Positions 17,562 through 27,446 of a stretch of DNA of 48,078 nucleotides are shown here, piece after piece. Position numbers and translations under genes: made by a program. Origin of the DNA: a bacterium (GTDB lineage: Bacteria > Joyebacterota > Joyebacteria > Joyebacterales > Joyebacteraceae); the NCBI GenBank assembly GCA_025774245.1, contig JALGWI010000026.1, positions 1 through 48,078 on the forward strand, given 5' to 3'. The notes beneath the pieces are model-generated. The model was given only the letters and a program-made list of their open reading frames with translations, was not told the DNA's origin and ran no database searches. The first letter of the stretch is position 1. Each line of letters begins with the position of its first letter.

Positions 17562-18605
17562 ATGGCAGGAATCATCGGTTACGGCGCCTACGTGCCCCGG
17601 AACAGGATCAAGGTCGAGGAGATCGCCAAGGTCTGGGGAGCCGATGCGCCGAGCTACAAGCGCGGGCTGATGCTCCAGGAGAAGTCGGTCCCGTCGCCGG
17701 ACCAGGACGTCATCACGATGTCGGTCGAGGCGACGAAGCACGCGCTCGCGCGAGCGCAGATCGACCCGGCCAGAATCGGAGCGGTCTACGTCGGGTCCGA
17801 GTCGCACCCCTACGCGGTCAAGCCTTCGGGCACGGTGCTCGCCGAGGCGATCGGCGCGACGCCCGAGGTCCACTGCGCCGACTTCGAGTTCGCCTGCAAG
17901 GCGGGGTCGGAGGCGATGTTCGTCTGCATGGGACTCGCCGACGCGGGGAGCATCGAATACGGTCTCGCCGTCGGCGCCGACACGTCGCAGGGAGCGCCGA
18001 GCGACGCGCTCGAGTACTCGGCAGCGGCCGGGGCCGCGTCGTTCATCATCGGACGCGATCCCGGCGTCGCGAAGGTGATCGACACCTACGCCTTCATGAC
18101 CGACACGCCCGACTTCTGGCGGCGGAGCTACATGCACTACCCGCGTCACGCGGGCCGCTTCACGGGCGAGCCGGCGTACTTCAAGCACATCACCAGCTGC
18201 GCGAACGGCATCATGGAGAAGGTCAACATGAAGCCGAAGGACTTCGCGTACGTGGTCTTCCACCAGCCGAACGGGAAGTTCCCGCAGCGGGTCGGGAAGA
18301 TGCTGGGGTTCACGAAGGAGCAGATCGAGCCGGGGTGGCTCTCGCCGACCCTCGGCAACACGTACTCGGGCAGCTCCCCGATGGGGCTGACGGCGACGCT
18401 CGACGTCGCGAAGCCCGGCGACATGATCCTCATGGTCAGCTACGGCTCCGGCGCGGGCAGCGACGGGTTCGTCTTCGAGGTGACCGGCAAGATCGACGAG
18501 GTCAGAAACGTCGCCCCGCGGACGAGGGAGCTTCTCGACAAGAAGAAGTACATCGAGTACGGCACCTACGCCAAGTACCGCCGGAAGATCCGAATGGGCG
18601 AGTAG
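17562..18605 (+). CDS. Archaeal-type hydroxymethylglutaryl-CoA synthase
   Basis: The 347-residue protein matches the short archaeal HMG-CoA synthase family in length and motifs. Expected catalytic residues are present: Glu80 (VGSES), Cys112 (FEFACKAG) and His234 ([10 protein letters not shown]). It condenses acetyl-CoA with acetoacetyl-CoA to HMG-CoA, or in reverse splits HMG-CoA. It is followed by a thiolase and a DUF35 protein, the same trio that forms a channelled complex in archaea. Here the trio is joined to methylcrotonyl-CoA carboxylase and methylglutaconyl-CoA hydratase genes, so leucine breakdown is a likely setting; no HMG-CoA lyase is visible. ATG 17562 follows a GAGAGG. Confidence 0.9.
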   Translation: MAGIIGYGAYVPRNRIKVEEIAKVWGADAPSYKRGLMLQEKSVPSPDQDVITMSVEATKHALARAQIDPARIGAVYVGSESHPYAVKPSGTVLAEAIGATPEVHCADFEFACKAGSEAMFVCMGLADAGSIEYGLAVGADTSQGAPSDALEYSAAAGAASFIIGRDPGVAKVIDTYAFMTDTPDFWRRSYMHYPRHAGRFTGEPAYFKHITSCANGIMEKVNMKPKDFAYVVFHQPNGKFPQRVGKMLGFTKEQIEPGWLSPTLGNTYSGSSPMGLTATLDVAKPGDMILMVSYGSGAGSDGFVFEVTGKIDEVRNVAPRTRELLDKKKYIEYGTYAKYRRKIRMGE

Positions 18606-18678
18606 CCGCGACGCGGCAGCGCGGCCACCGGCAGGTGCCGGACACCGCAGCACCGAACCGAACCGACAGGAGACACAC

Positions 18679-19836
18679 ATGAGGGACGTGGCAGTCATAG
18701 GCGTGGGGATGCAGAAGTGGGGAGAGCTCTGGAAGAAGTCCCTGCGCGACATCTTCACGGAATCGGCGTTGCTCGCGATCGACGAGGCGGGCGTCGACCG
18801 CATCGACTCGATGTACGTGGGCTGCATGTCGAGCGGCCTCTTCGTCGGTCAGGAGCACCTGGGGTCGCTCCTGGCGGACTACCTCGGCGTGGCGCCGATC
18901 CCGGCGCTCCGCGTCGAGAGCGCGTGCGCCTCGGGAGGCGCCGCCTTCCGGCAGGCCTACTTCGACGTGGCCTCGGGCGCGAACGACATCGTCCTTGCAG
19001 GCGGCGTCGAGAAGATGACCGACGTGGACGGTGGGGGAGCGACCTTCGCGCTCTCGACCGCCGCCGACGCGGAGTACGAGGTCTACAGCGGCGTGACCTT
19101 CCCGGGCCTCTACGCGATGGTCGCGGTCGCTCACATGCACGCCTACGGGACGACGCGCGAGCAGCTGGCGGAGGTCTCCGTCAAGAACCACAAGAACGGC
19201 GCCTTGAACCCGCTCGCGCAGTACCCGTTCGAGGTCACGGTCGATCAGGTCCTGAGCTCGGTCATGATCGCTGATCCGCTGACGATCCTCGACTGCTCGC
19301 CGATCACCGACGGCGCGGCTGCCGCGATCCTCTGCCCGCTCGACATGGTCGACGATCTCACCGACAACGAGCCGGTCAAGATCCTCTCGTCGGCGCACGC
19401 GACCGACTCGATCGCGCTCCACTCGAGGAAGGACCTCACGTGGCTCTCCGCCGTCGCGAAGGCGGGGCAGATCGCCTACAAGTCGGCGGGCCTGACGCCC
19501 TCCGACATCGACTTCGTCGAGGTTCACGACTGCTTCACGATCGCAGAGATCTGCGCGATCGAGGCCCTCGGGTTCTTCGAGAAGGGGAAGGGCGGCACGG
19601 GCGCCGCGAGCGGCGAGACGGCGATGGGCGGACGCATCCCGGTGAACCCGTCCGGCGGACTCAAGTCGAAGGGCCACCCGGTCGGCGCGACCGGCATCGC
19701 GCAGATCGTCGAGACCGTGAAGCAGCTTCGCGGCGACGGCGGCGAGCGCCAGGTCGAGGGCGCCAGGGTCGGTATGGCCCAGAACATGGGCGGCACCGGC
19801 GGATCGTGCGTCACGCACATCCTGGGGAAGGCGTAG
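18679..19836 (+). CDS. Archaeal-type acetoacetyl-CoA thiolase
   Basis: The 385-residue thiolase has Cys83 in ESACASGG as nucleophile, HDCFTIAE as the histidine motif and [14 protein letters not shown] near the end. This subfamily (SCP2-thiolase-like) is the partner of archaeal HMG-CoA synthase. It makes or cleaves acetoacetyl-CoA. An AGGAG precedes ATG 18679. With the synthase and DUF35 protein it probably forms one complex in which acetoacetyl-CoA is passed internally (known for the archaeal homologues; inferred here). Confidence 0.93.
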   Translation: MRDVAVIGVGMQKWGELWKKSLRDIFTESALLAIDEAGVDRIDSMYVGCMSSGLFVGQEHLGSLLADYLGVAPIPALRVESACASGGAAFRQAYFDVASGANDIVLAGGVEKMTDVDGGGATFALSTAADAEYEVYSGVTFPGLYAMVAVAHMHAYGTTREQLAEVSVKNHKNGALNPLAQYPFEVTVDQVLSSVMIADPLTILDCSPITDGAAAAILCPLDMVDDLTDNEPVKILSSAHATDSIALHSRKDLTWLSAVAKAGQIAYKSAGLTPSDIDFVEVHDCFTIAEICAIEALGFFEKGKGGTGAASGETAMGGRIPVNPSGGLKSKGHPVGATGIAQIVETVKQLRGDGGERQVEGARVGMAQNMGGTGGSCVTHILGKA

Positions 19837-19909
19837 CCGGCGGCGAGGCGGCGCGCCGGACGCGCGCCGGGCCACGCGAACCGATTCCAGAGGACACGGA
19901 GGGCAACGG

Positions 19910-20305
19910 ATGTCGACATCAGCGAAGTACTGGAGGGGAATCCCCCAGCGGTACCGCCTCGAGGCGGAGCGATGCGCGAGCTGCGGCATGGAGTTCTTTC
20001 CGCCCAGGCTCGTCTGCTCGGGCTGCGGCGCGAGGAAGTTCATGCCGATCACGCTCGGCGACCACGGTAAGCTCTTGACCTACACGGTGATCAGGGTCGG
20101 TCCGTCGGAGTTCTGCGAGCAGACCCCGTACGCGATGGGGATCGTGGAGCTGGAGGGCGGTGTGCGCATGACCGCCCAGATCGCCGACGTCGACTTCGAC
20201 GATCTCGAGGTCGGGATGCCGGTCAGGATCGAGTTCAGGAAGATCCGCGAGGAAGGTCAGGCGGGGATCCTCTGCTACGGCTACAAGTTCGTGCCCGCGG
20301 ACTAG
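19910..20305 (+). CDS. DUF35 zinc-ribbon/OB-fold scaffold protein
   Basis: The 131-residue protein has an N-terminal zinc ribbon (Cys22, Cys25, Cys36, Cys39: CASCG and CSGCG) followed by an OB-fold (LGDHGKLLTYTVIRVG, PYAMGIVELEGG). In the archaeal complex the DUF35 protein bridges thiolase and HMG-CoA synthase and forms part of the shared CoA site. Gene order thiolase then DUF35 is as expected. It has no enzymatic residues of its own. Confidence 0.92.
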   Translation: MSTSAKYWRGIPQRYRLEAERCASCGMEFFPPRLVCSGCGARKFMPITLGDHGKLLTYTVIRVGPSEFCEQTPYAMGIVELEGGVRMTAQIADVDFDDLEVGMPVRIEFRKIREEGQAGILCYGYKFVPAD

Positions 20306-20358
20306 CGGGCGCGACGACCGGCGCGATCGACGAGCGTCACTGAGGAGAGGTCCGTTCG

Positions 20359-21966
20359 ATGTATCGGATCGAGAGCAAGGTCGACTCGAAGAGCACCGAG
20401 TTCCAGGAGAACAGGACCCGGATGCTCGAGGTGGTCGAGGAGTTCAGGGAACGGCTCGACCGGACGAGCCTGGGCGGCCCCGAGTCCCAGCGCGAGCGCC
20501 ACAAGAAGCGGGGCAAGCTCCTCGTCCGCGAGCGGCTCGAGAAGCTGTTCGATCCCATGTCGCCGTTCCTCGAGCTGTCGCCGCTGGCGGCGCACGACAT
20601 GTACGAGAACGAGGCGCCGGGCGCGGGGATGGTGACGGGTGTCGGGCGCGTGCACGGCCGCGAGGTGCTCGTGGTCGCGAACGACGCCACCGTGAAGGGC
20701 GGCACGTACTTCCCGATGACCATCAAGAAGCACCTGCGGGCGCAGGAAGTCGCCATGGAGAACCGCCTCCCGTGCGTCTACCTCGTCGACTCGGGCGGCA
20801 TCTTCCTGCCGCACCAGTCCGGGACGTTTCCCGACAAGGATCACTTCGGACGCATCTTTATGAACCAGGCGCGGCTCTCGGCCATGGGGATCCCGCAGAT
20901 CTCGATCGTGATGGGCTCCTGCACGGCGGGCGGCGCCTACGTTCCCGCGATGAGCGACGAGACGGTGATCGTGAAGGAGCAGGGGACGATCTTCATCGGC
21001 GGGCCGCCGCTCGTGAAGGCAGCAACCGGTGAGGAGGTGACGGCGGAGGAGCTCGGCGGGGCCGACGTGCACTGCCGGATCTCGGGCGTCACCGACCACT
21101 ACGCGGTGAACGACGAGCACGCGCTCGCGATCGCGCGCAACATCGTGGAGAACCTGGACGGGCCGAGGAGGTTCGAACTCGACGTGTCGGAGCCCGAGGA
21201 CCCGGCGTACGATCCGGAGGAGCTCTACGGGATCGTCCCGCCCGACCTCAGGAGGCCCTTCGACATGCGCGAGGTCATCGCCCGGATCGTCGACGGCAGC
21301 CGTTTCCACGAGTTCAAGGAGCTCTACGGCATCACGCTCGTCACGGGGTTCGCGCGGATCATGGGATACCCCGTCGGGATCCTCGCCAACAACGGCGTCC
21401 TCTTCTCGGAGAGCGCCAAGAAGGGCGCGCACTTCATCGAGCTGTGCACGACGAGGAAGATCCCGCTCGTGTTCCTCCAGAACATCACCGGGTTCATCGT
21501 CGGCCGGCAGTACGAGCACGGCGCCATCGCGAGCGACGGCGCGAAGCTCGTCCACGCCGTCGCGAACGCCGACGTCCCGAAGTTCACCGTCATCGTGGGC
21601 GGGTCGTACGGGGCCGGGAACTACGGGATGTGCGGGCGCGCCTACGATCCCAGGCTCCTCTGGATGTGGCCGAACGCGAAGATCTGCGTGATGGGCGGCG
21701 AGCAGGCGGCGAGCGTCCTTCTCACGGTCAAGATGCGGCAGCTCAAGAAGCGGGGCAAGGAGATGTCGCCCGAGGAGCAGCAGGCGTTCATGAAGCCCAT
21801 GATCGAGCGCTACGAGCAGGAGGCCGCGGCGTACTACTCGACGGCCAGGCTCTGGGACGACGGGATCATCGATCCGCTCGACACGCGGTCGGTCCTGGCG
21901 CTCGGGATCGCGATGTCCCTGAACGCGACGATTCCGGATCAGAGGTTCGGCGTCTTCAGGATGTAG
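20359..21966 (+). CDS. liuB: Methylcrotonyl-CoA carboxylase carboxyltransferase (beta) subunit
   Basis: The 535-residue carboxyltransferase has the methylcrotonyl-specific pattern: [58 protein letters not shown] and [16 protein letters not shown]. It carboxylates 3-methylcrotonyl-CoA to 3-methylglutaconyl-CoA in leucine breakdown. It differs clearly from PccB at 9241. The hydratase for its product and the matching biotin carboxylase and carrier genes follow directly. Confidence 0.94.
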   Translation: MYRIESKVDSKSTEFQENRTRMLEVVEEFRERLDRTSLGGPESQRERHKKRGKLLVRERLEKLFDPMSPFLELSPLAAHDMYENEAPGAGMVTGVGRVHGREVLVVANDATVKGGTYFPMTIKKHLRAQEVAMENRLPCVYLVDSGGIFLPHQSGTFPDKDHFGRIFMNQARLSAMGIPQISIVMGSCTAGGAYVPAMSDETVIVKEQGTIFIGGPPLVKAATGEEVTAEELGGADVHCRISGVTDHYAVNDEHALAIARNIVENLDGPRRFELDVSEPEDPAYDPEELYGIVPPDLRRPFDMREVIARIVDGSRFHEFKELYGITLVTGFARIMGYPVGILANNGVLFSESAKKGAHFIELCTTRKIPLVFLQNITGFIVGRQYEHGAIASDGAKLVHAVANADVPKFTVIVGGSYGAGNYGMCGRAYDPRLLWMWPNAKICVMGGEQAASVLLTVKMRQLKKRGKEMSPEEQQAFMKPMIERYEQEAAAYYSTARLWDDGIIDPLDTRSVLALGIAMSLNATIPDQRFGVFRM

Positions 21967-22073
21967 TCTACGGGACGGAGCCGGCGCGATCGGTTCCGTG
22001 CGACAAGCGCAGGCGCCGTTCGCGCGGCGCGGCTTGCGGGCGAGCGGCTCTCGCACAAGGGGTGACACCGCAC

Positions 22074-22868
22074 ATGAGCGACTACACGACGATCAGGGTT
22101 GCGATCGAAGAGCAGGTGGCGACGATCACGCTCTCGCGGCCCGAGGTCAAGAACGCGTTCAACGACGTGATGCTCGACGAGCTCCTCGACGCGTACCGGA
22201 AGCTCGAGGACGATCCCGACGTCCGGGTCGTCGTCCTGACGGGGGAGGGGAACTCGTTCTGCGCGGGCGCCGACCTCAACTACATGAAGCACACGGCCAA
22301 CTACACGTTCGAGGAGAACCTCGCCGACAGCCTCAAGATCTCAGACCTCATGGAGCTCATTCACAAGCTTCGGAAGCCGACCGTCGCGCGCGTGAACGGC
22401 TACGCGATCGGCGGAGGCGCGGGCCTGATGGCGGCGAACGACATCGTGATCGCGTCGAAGGAGGCCAGGATCAGCCTCTCCGAGGTGAAGATCGGTCTCG
22501 TGCCGGCGTGCATCTCGCCGTACGTCGTCATGCGCGCGGGACCGGGGGCGTGTCGCGAGTTCTTCCTGTCGGGCGAGCGCATGAAGGCGAAGAAGGCGTA
22601 CCGGCTCGGGCTCGTGAACGACGTCGCCGACGACGACGAGCTCGACGAGTGCGTGGCGAAGGTGGTTGGTCGGCTGATCTCGAGCGGGCCGGAGGCGCTC
22701 CGCGTCTGCAAGGACCTCCTCGACCACGTGAGGGAGATGCCGCTCTCCGAAGCCAAGAAGTACACGGCGAAGGTCATCGCCGAGGTGCGGGTGTCGGAAG
22801 AGGGCCAGGAGGGCATGACCGCGTTCCTCGAGAAGCGGAAGCCGTCCTGGGTCGAGGAGAAGGACTAG
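22074..22868 (+). CDS. liuC: Methylglutaconyl-CoA hydratase (LiuC-type crotonase)
   Basis: The 264-residue crotonase-fold protein has CAGADLNYM (oxyanion region) and GYAIGGGAGL where ordinary enoyl-CoA hydratases have GGGxE, so the first catalytic Glu is Gly. The second Glu is kept in LSEVKIGLVPACISPYV. This pattern is that of LiuC-type methylglutaconyl-CoA hydratases, which make HMG-CoA. Position between the beta and alpha subunits of methylcrotonyl-CoA carboxylase supports the call. The 107 bases before ATG 22074 hold no recognisable feature. Confidence 0.88.
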   Translation: MSDYTTIRVAIEEQVATITLSRPEVKNAFNDVMLDELLDAYRKLEDDPDVRVVVLTGEGNSFCAGADLNYMKHTANYTFEENLADSLKISDLMELIHKLRKPTVARVNGYAIGGGAGLMAANDIVIASKEARISLSEVKIGLVPACISPYVVMRAGPGACREFFLSGERMKAKKAYRLGLVNDVADDDELDECVAKVVGRLISSGPEALRVCKDLLDHVREMPLSEAKKYTAKVIAEVRVSEEGQEGMTAFLEKRKPSWVEEKD

Positions 22869-22939
22869 CCGAGGGCGCTCGCCGGGCCCGAGGGTCCGGG
22901 GCGCCGGCGCAGGACGTCCCAGCGCCACATGGAAGGAAC

Positions 22940-24448
22940 ATGAAGAAGATCCTCATCGCCAACCGCGGCGAGATCGCGGTCCGCGTCATCCGTGCCTGCC
23001 GGGACATGGGGATACCGGCGGTCGCCATCTACTCTGACGCCGACAGGGCGTCTCTCCACGTGCTCGAGGCCGAGGAGGCGGTCCGCGTCGGCCCCGCCCC
23101 CGCGCTCGAGAGCTACCTCGACATCGACGCCGTGATCGCGGCGGCGCGGAAGGTCGGCGCCGACGCGGTCCATCCCGGGTACGGCTTCCTCGCCGAGAAC
23201 GCGCGGTTCGCCTCGCGCTGCGAGGAAGAGGGGATCACGTTCATCGGTCCGACGTCCCTGGCCCTCTCTCTCGTCGGCGACAAGATTCGCTCGCGCGAGA
23301 CGATGAAGGCCGAGGGCGTTCCGATCATCCCGGGCATGCTCGGGAAGGGCAGCGGCCTCGCGGAGTATCGGTCGAACGCGCGCGAGATGGGCTACCCCGT
23401 TCTCGTCAAGGCCTCCGCGGGGGGTGGGGGGAAGGGGATGACCGTCGTGAGGGCGGAGGACGACCTCGCGGGCGCGCTCGAGGCGTCGAGCCGCGTGGCG
23501 AAGTCGGCGTTCGGCGACGACACGGTCTACATCGAGAAGCTGATCGAACGCCCGCGGCACGTCGAGTTCCAGATCCTCGCCGACACGCACGGGAACGTCG
23601 TCCACCTCTTCGAGCGAGAGTGTTCGATCCAGAGGAGGCACCAGAAGATCGTCGAGGAGTCGCCTTCGACGGCCGTCGATCCCGAGCTCAGGGCGAGGAT
23701 GGGCGAGACCGCCGTCCGCGTCGCGCACGCGGTCGACTACACCAACGCGGGCACGGTGGAGTTCCTGCTCGACGAGGACGGGCACTTCTACTTCCTCGAG
23801 GTGAACGCGCGCGTCCAGGTCGAGCACCCCGTGACCGAGTTCGTGACCGGCGTCGACATCGTGCGCGAGCAGATCCTGATCGCGTCGGGCGAGAAGCTCG
23901 ATCTCACGCAGGACGATCTCGCGCAGCGCGGCCACGCGATCGAGTGCCGGATCTACGCGGAGGATCCTCGGAACGACTTCCTGCCGTCGGCCGGCACCGT
24001 GACGCTCTTCCGCGAGCCGTCGGGTCCCGGCGTCCGCCACGACTGCGGCATCTACGAGGGCTGGGACGTGCCGGTCCACTACGACCCGATCCTCTCGAAG
24101 CTCATCGTGCACGCCGGCGACCGCGAGGCCGCGCGGCAGCGGATGCTCCGCGCTCTCTCGGAGACGACGATCCTCGGCATCGAGACGACGGTCGAGTACC
24201 TGAAGGCGATCATCGAGAGCCCGGCCTTCGCGTCGGGCGACACGCAGACCGATTTCATCGAGAAGCACATGGCGGACTGGGGCGGCGAGGCCGAGTCCGG
24301 CGCTGCCGCCGGTGAGCTCGCGGACGTCGCGCTCATCGCCGGCGCGCTCGCGCTCTCCTCGGAGAGGGCCCCGGGCTCGGTGGTGAAGGAGCGCGCGTCG
24401 TCGCCGTGGGACACGCTCGGCAGCTGGCGCGTCGGCGGAGACCGCTGA
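22940..24448 (+). CDS. liuD: Biotin carboxylase subunit of methylcrotonyl-CoA carboxylase
   Basis: The 502-residue protein has all biotin carboxylase motifs: ILIANRGEIAVRV, SAGGGGKGMTVV, ECSIQRRHQK and EVNARVQVEHPVTE. It ends with SSPWDTLGSWRVGG, which in full-length methylcrotonyl-CoA carboxylase alpha chains is the entry into the BT domain; the rest of that chain is in the next gene. GGAAGGA lies three bases before ATG 22940. The same cut point is seen in the propionyl-CoA carboxylase genes. Confidence 0.92.
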   Translation: MKKILIANRGEIAVRVIRACRDMGIPAVAIYSDADRASLHVLEAEEAVRVGPAPALESYLDIDAVIAAARKVGADAVHPGYGFLAENARFASRCEEEGITFIGPTSLALSLVGDKIRSRETMKAEGVPIIPGMLGKGSGLAEYRSNAREMGYPVLVKASAGGGGKGMTVVRAEDDLAGALEASSRVAKSAFGDDTVYIEKLIERPRHVEFQILADTHGNVVHLFERECSIQRRHQKIVEESPSTAVDPELRARMGETAVRVAHAVDYTNAGTVEFLLDEDGHFYFLEVNARVQVEHPVTEFVTGVDIVREQILIASGEKLDLTQDDLAQRGHAIECRIYAEDPRNDFLPSAGTVTLFREPSGPGVRHDCGIYEGWDVPVHYDPILSKLIVHAGDREAARQRMLRALSETTILGIETTVEYLKAIIESPAFASGDTQTDFIEKHMADWGGEAESGAAAGELADVALIAGALALSSERAPGSVVKERASSPWDTLGSWRVGGDR

Positions 24449-24528
24449 CCGGCCCGGCCCGGGCGCGCCTGACGACCGCGGCGCGGGCCCGACCACCTCG
24501 CGGCACGCCGGACCAACAGGGAGACATC

Positions 24529-25038
24529 GTGGACTTCGAGTTCCAGATCAACGGGCAGAAGCGGAAGGTCACGACCGACGGGCGGAGGCCCCTGACCTCC
24601 GTGAGCGTCGACGAACGGTCGTACGAGGTCGACTGGCGGCGCGTCGAGGGCGGCGTGATCTCGCTCATCGTCGACGGGCGGTCGCACACCGCCCGCGTCG
24701 CGCGGCGCGACGGAGGCCTCGCCGTCTCGATCGACGGCCGGCGCTACGTCCTCGAGACCGGAGGCGACGACGAGAGCTTCGCGGGGGCGGGCGGCGCCGT
24801 CGGCGGCAGCGGGAAGATCAAGGCCCCGATGCCTGGAACGGTCGTGAAGGTCGCCGTCTCCGAGGGCGACGAGGTCGCGGTGGGACAGAGCCTCGTCATC
24901 GTCGAAGCGATGAAGATGGAGCACAACGTCCGCTCGCCGATCGCAGGCCTGGTCGCGAAGGTGAGCGTGGCGGCGGGCGACTCGGTCGGCACGACCGAGG
25001 CGATGGTCGAGATCGAACCCGGCGATTCCGAAGGATAG
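24529..25038 (+). CDS. Biotin carrier protein with N-terminal BT-like region (leucine cassette)
   Basis: The 169-residue protein starts at GTG 24529, five bases after AGGGAG. Residues 1-85 are a strand-rich region resembling the BT barrel (FEFQINGQKRKV, SYEVDWRRVEGG); the last 75 residues are a biotinyl domain with the biotin lysine in EAMKMEH. It completes the split alpha chain begun by the preceding gene. Biotin is presumably attached by the ligase encoded at 29380. Confidence 0.9.
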   Translation: MDFEFQINGQKRKVTTDGRRPLTSVSVDERSYEVDWRRVEGGVISLIVDGRSHTARVARRDGGLAVSIDGRRYVLETGGDDESFAGAGGAVGGSGKIKAPMPGTVVKVAVSEGDEVAVGQSLVIVEAMKMEHNVRSPIAGLVAKVSVAAGDSVGTTEAMVEIEPGDSEG

Positions 25039-25062
25039 AGCGCGCGAACGAAAGGAAGCACC

Positions 25063-26220
25063 ATGCTGAGCGTCCTCTACACCGACGAGGAAAACGCGTT
25101 CCGGGAAGAGGTGAGGGAATTCGCGGAGACGGTGGTCGCTCCCGAGGCCGACGCGATCGAGGAGAGCGGAGAGTACCCGCGGGAACTCCTCAAGAAGGTC
25201 GGCGCGGCGGGGTACATGGGCGCCCTCCTGCCTCCCGAGTACGGCGGCACGGGGCTCGGGATGGTCGCCGAGACGATCATCGCGGAGGAGATCTCCGCGG
25301 TCTGCCCGATGCTCGACGTGACGCGCGGCGTGACGTCGGTCTACTTCGCCCCGCCCGTCTACAAGTTCGGGAGCGACGAGCAGAAGAAGACGTACCTGCC
25401 GTCGATCATCACGGGCGATAAGATCGGGGCGATCGGGATCACGGAACCCGACGTCGGCTCCGACACGGCCGGCATGAAGACGCGGGCGGTCAAGGTCGGC
25501 GACGACTACGTCATCGACGGCGAGAAGCGGTTCATCACGAACGGCAGCCTGGCCGACTTCATCCTCCTCTTCGCCGTGACCGATCCGTCGGTCAAGGCGC
25601 GAAAGGGGATGAGCGCGTTCATCTTCGAGGCCGACAACCCGGGCTTCAGCGTCGTCAAGGACTACGACCTCATGGGGATGAACGGGCTCAAGGTCTCGCA
25701 CCTCAAGTTCGAAAGGGCGCGGATCCCGGCCTCGGCGCTCCTCGGCGAGGAGAACAAGGGGTTCGCGATCCTCATGGACGAGCTCGACACCGAGCGCACA
25801 TCGCTCGCGGCGGGGGCCGTCGGCTACTCGCGCGCCGCGTTCGAGTTCGCCGTCAAGCACTCGACCGAGCGCGAGCAGTTCGGACGGCAGATTCGGATGT
25901 TCGAGGGCGTGAGCTTCAAGATCGCCGACATGGCCGTCAAGATCGACGCGGCCCGGCTCCTGACGCTCCAGACCGCGCGCATGATCGAGAAGGGACTCCC
26001 GGCGAGCCGCCAGGGCGCGTCGGCGAAGCTCTTCGCGTGCAACGCCGCGCAGGAGATCTGCTACGACGCGGTCCAGATCCTGGGCGGCATCGGCTACATG
26101 AAGGAGAGCAAGACCGAGCAGCTCTTCCGCGACGCGAGGCTCATGCCGATCGGCGGCGGGACCGCCGAGATCATGCAGTTCCTCATCCAGCGCGAGGTCT
26201 ACAAGGAGAGGGGATACTGA
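25063..26220 (+). CDS. Acyl-CoA dehydrogenase, isovaleryl-CoA dehydrogenase-like catalytic arrangement
   Basis: The 385-residue flavoenzyme lacks Glu at the usual C-terminal site (MPIGGGTAEIM, Gly365 instead of Glu). It has Glu244 in LDTERTSL, matching Glu254 of human isovaleryl-CoA dehydrogenase in helix G. Only the isovaleryl-CoA and long-chain groups use that position. With the leucine genes directly upstream, isovaleryl-CoA is the most likely substrate, though a long-chain or other substrate is possible. Electrons go to ETF. Confidence 0.9.
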   Translation: MLSVLYTDEENAFREEVREFAETVVAPEADAIEESGEYPRELLKKVGAAGYMGALLPPEYGGTGLGMVAETIIAEEISAVCPMLDVTRGVTSVYFAPPVYKFGSDEQKKTYLPSIITGDKIGAIGITEPDVGSDTAGMKTRAVKVGDDYVIDGEKRFITNGSLADFILLFAVTDPSVKARKGMSAFIFEADNPGFSVVKDYDLMGMNGLKVSHLKFERARIPASALLGEENKGFAILMDELDTERTSLAAGAVGYSRAAFEFAVKHSTEREQFGRQIRMFEGVSFKIADMAVKIDAARLLTLQTARMIEKGLPASRQGASAKLFACNAAQEICYDAVQILGGIGYMKESKTEQLFRDARLMPIGGGTAEIMQFLIQREVYKERGY

Positions 26221-26288
26221 TTCGCCTCCGCGGCGGGCGCCCCGACTGAGGACGCCCCGCGCGCGAACGGATCGGGAAGAGGGAAGCG

Positions 26289-27404
26289 ATGGACGAAACG
26301 AAGAAGGGCAAGGAGCTCATACTCGTTCTGAACCCCGGGTCGACGTCGACGAAGCTCGCGGTCTTCGAGGGAGAAAACTGCCTCTTCCACGACGCCGTCG
26401 AGCACAGCGCCCTCGAACTCGCCCAATACCCGAAGGTGTGGGGTCAGTACGAGTACCGCAAGGGACTGATCCTCGAATTCCTCGCTGACAGCGACGTATC
26501 GCTGAGCTCGCTCACTGCCGTCGTCGGGCGGGGCGGCCTCTTCCAGCCCACCGTCAGCGGCACGTATCGTGTCAACGAGGCGATGATCGCGGACGCGCGG
26601 GACGAGAAGACGGAGGAGCACCCGTCGAACCTCGGCGCCGTGCTCGCCTACGGGATCGCTTGGGACTTCGGCATCCAGGCGTTCATCGTCGACCCGCCTT
26701 GCGTCGACGAGCTGGACATCGTCGCGCGCTACTCGGGCATTCCCGAGATCAGAAGAACAAGCCAGGTCCACGCCCTGAACGTCAAGGCGACCGCGCGAAC
26801 GGTGGCGACGAAGCTCGGGAACAAGCTCGCCGACACGAACCTCGTGGTCGCGCACCTGGGTGGCGGGATCAGTGTCGTCGCCATCAGGAAGGGGAGGATG
26901 ATCGACGTCTCGAACGCGATTCACGCGGGGCCGTTCACGCCCGAACGCGCGGGGTCGCTCCCGACGGTCGATTTCCTCAAGCTGTGCTTCTCGGGGGACT
27001 ACGAGCATGACGAGCTCAAGAAGAAGCTCGTCGGCCAGGGCGGGCTCATGGCCTACCTCGGAACGAAGGACGCGAAGGAGGTCGAGGCCCGCGCCGGGAA
27101 CGGCGACGAGCGCGCGGCCCGCATCCTCGACGCGATGGTCTACCAAATCGCGAAGGAGGTCGGGGCGATGGCGACGGTCCTCAGGGGCGACGTCGACGCG
27201 ATCGTGCTGACGGGAGGGCTCGCGAAGTCCGGAGTCATCACCGAGGGCATACGCAAGCGCGTCGGCTCGATCGCGGACGTAGTGCTGGTCCCGGGAGAGG
27301 ACGAGCTCGAAGCCCTGGCGCTCGGTTGCCTGCGGGTGCTCCGCGGCGAGGAGGAGGCGAAGATCTACCCCGAGACCGTCGAAGAGGCGACCATCGAGCT
27401 CTGA
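26289..27404 (+). CDS. buk: Butyrate / branched-chain fatty acid kinase
   Basis: The 371-residue ASKHA kinase has NPGSTSTKLAVF at the start, VGRGGLFQP, VAHLGGGISVVA and VLTGGLAKSG, the standard butyrate kinase motifs. It interconverts acyl phosphate plus ADP with butyrate (or isobutyrate/isovalerate) plus ATP. The usual partner, phosphate butyryltransferase, is not in the window, so either it lies elsewhere or the kinase works with another acyl-phosphate source. Its place suggests ATP gain from, or activation of, short branched acids. Confidence 0.92.
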   Translation: MDETKKGKELILVLNPGSTSTKLAVFEGENCLFHDAVEHSALELAQYPKVWGQYEYRKGLILEFLADSDVSLSSLTAVVGRGGLFQPTVSGTYRVNEAMIADARDEKTEEHPSNLGAVLAYGIAWDFGIQAFIVDPPCVDELDIVARYSGIPEIRRTSQVHALNVKATARTVATKLGNKLADTNLVVAHLGGGISVVAIRKGRMIDVSNAIHAGPFTPERAGSLPTVDFLKLCFSGDYEHDELKKKLVGQGGLMAYLGTKDAKEVEARAGNGDERAARILDAMVYQIAKEVGAMATVLRGDVDAIVLTGGLAKSGVITEGIRKRVGSIADVVLVPGEDELEALALGCLRVLRGEEEAKIYPETVEEATIEL

Positions 27405-27446
27405 GAGCCCACGCGGAACCGGAGTCGTTGCACAAAGGGAGAAGAG

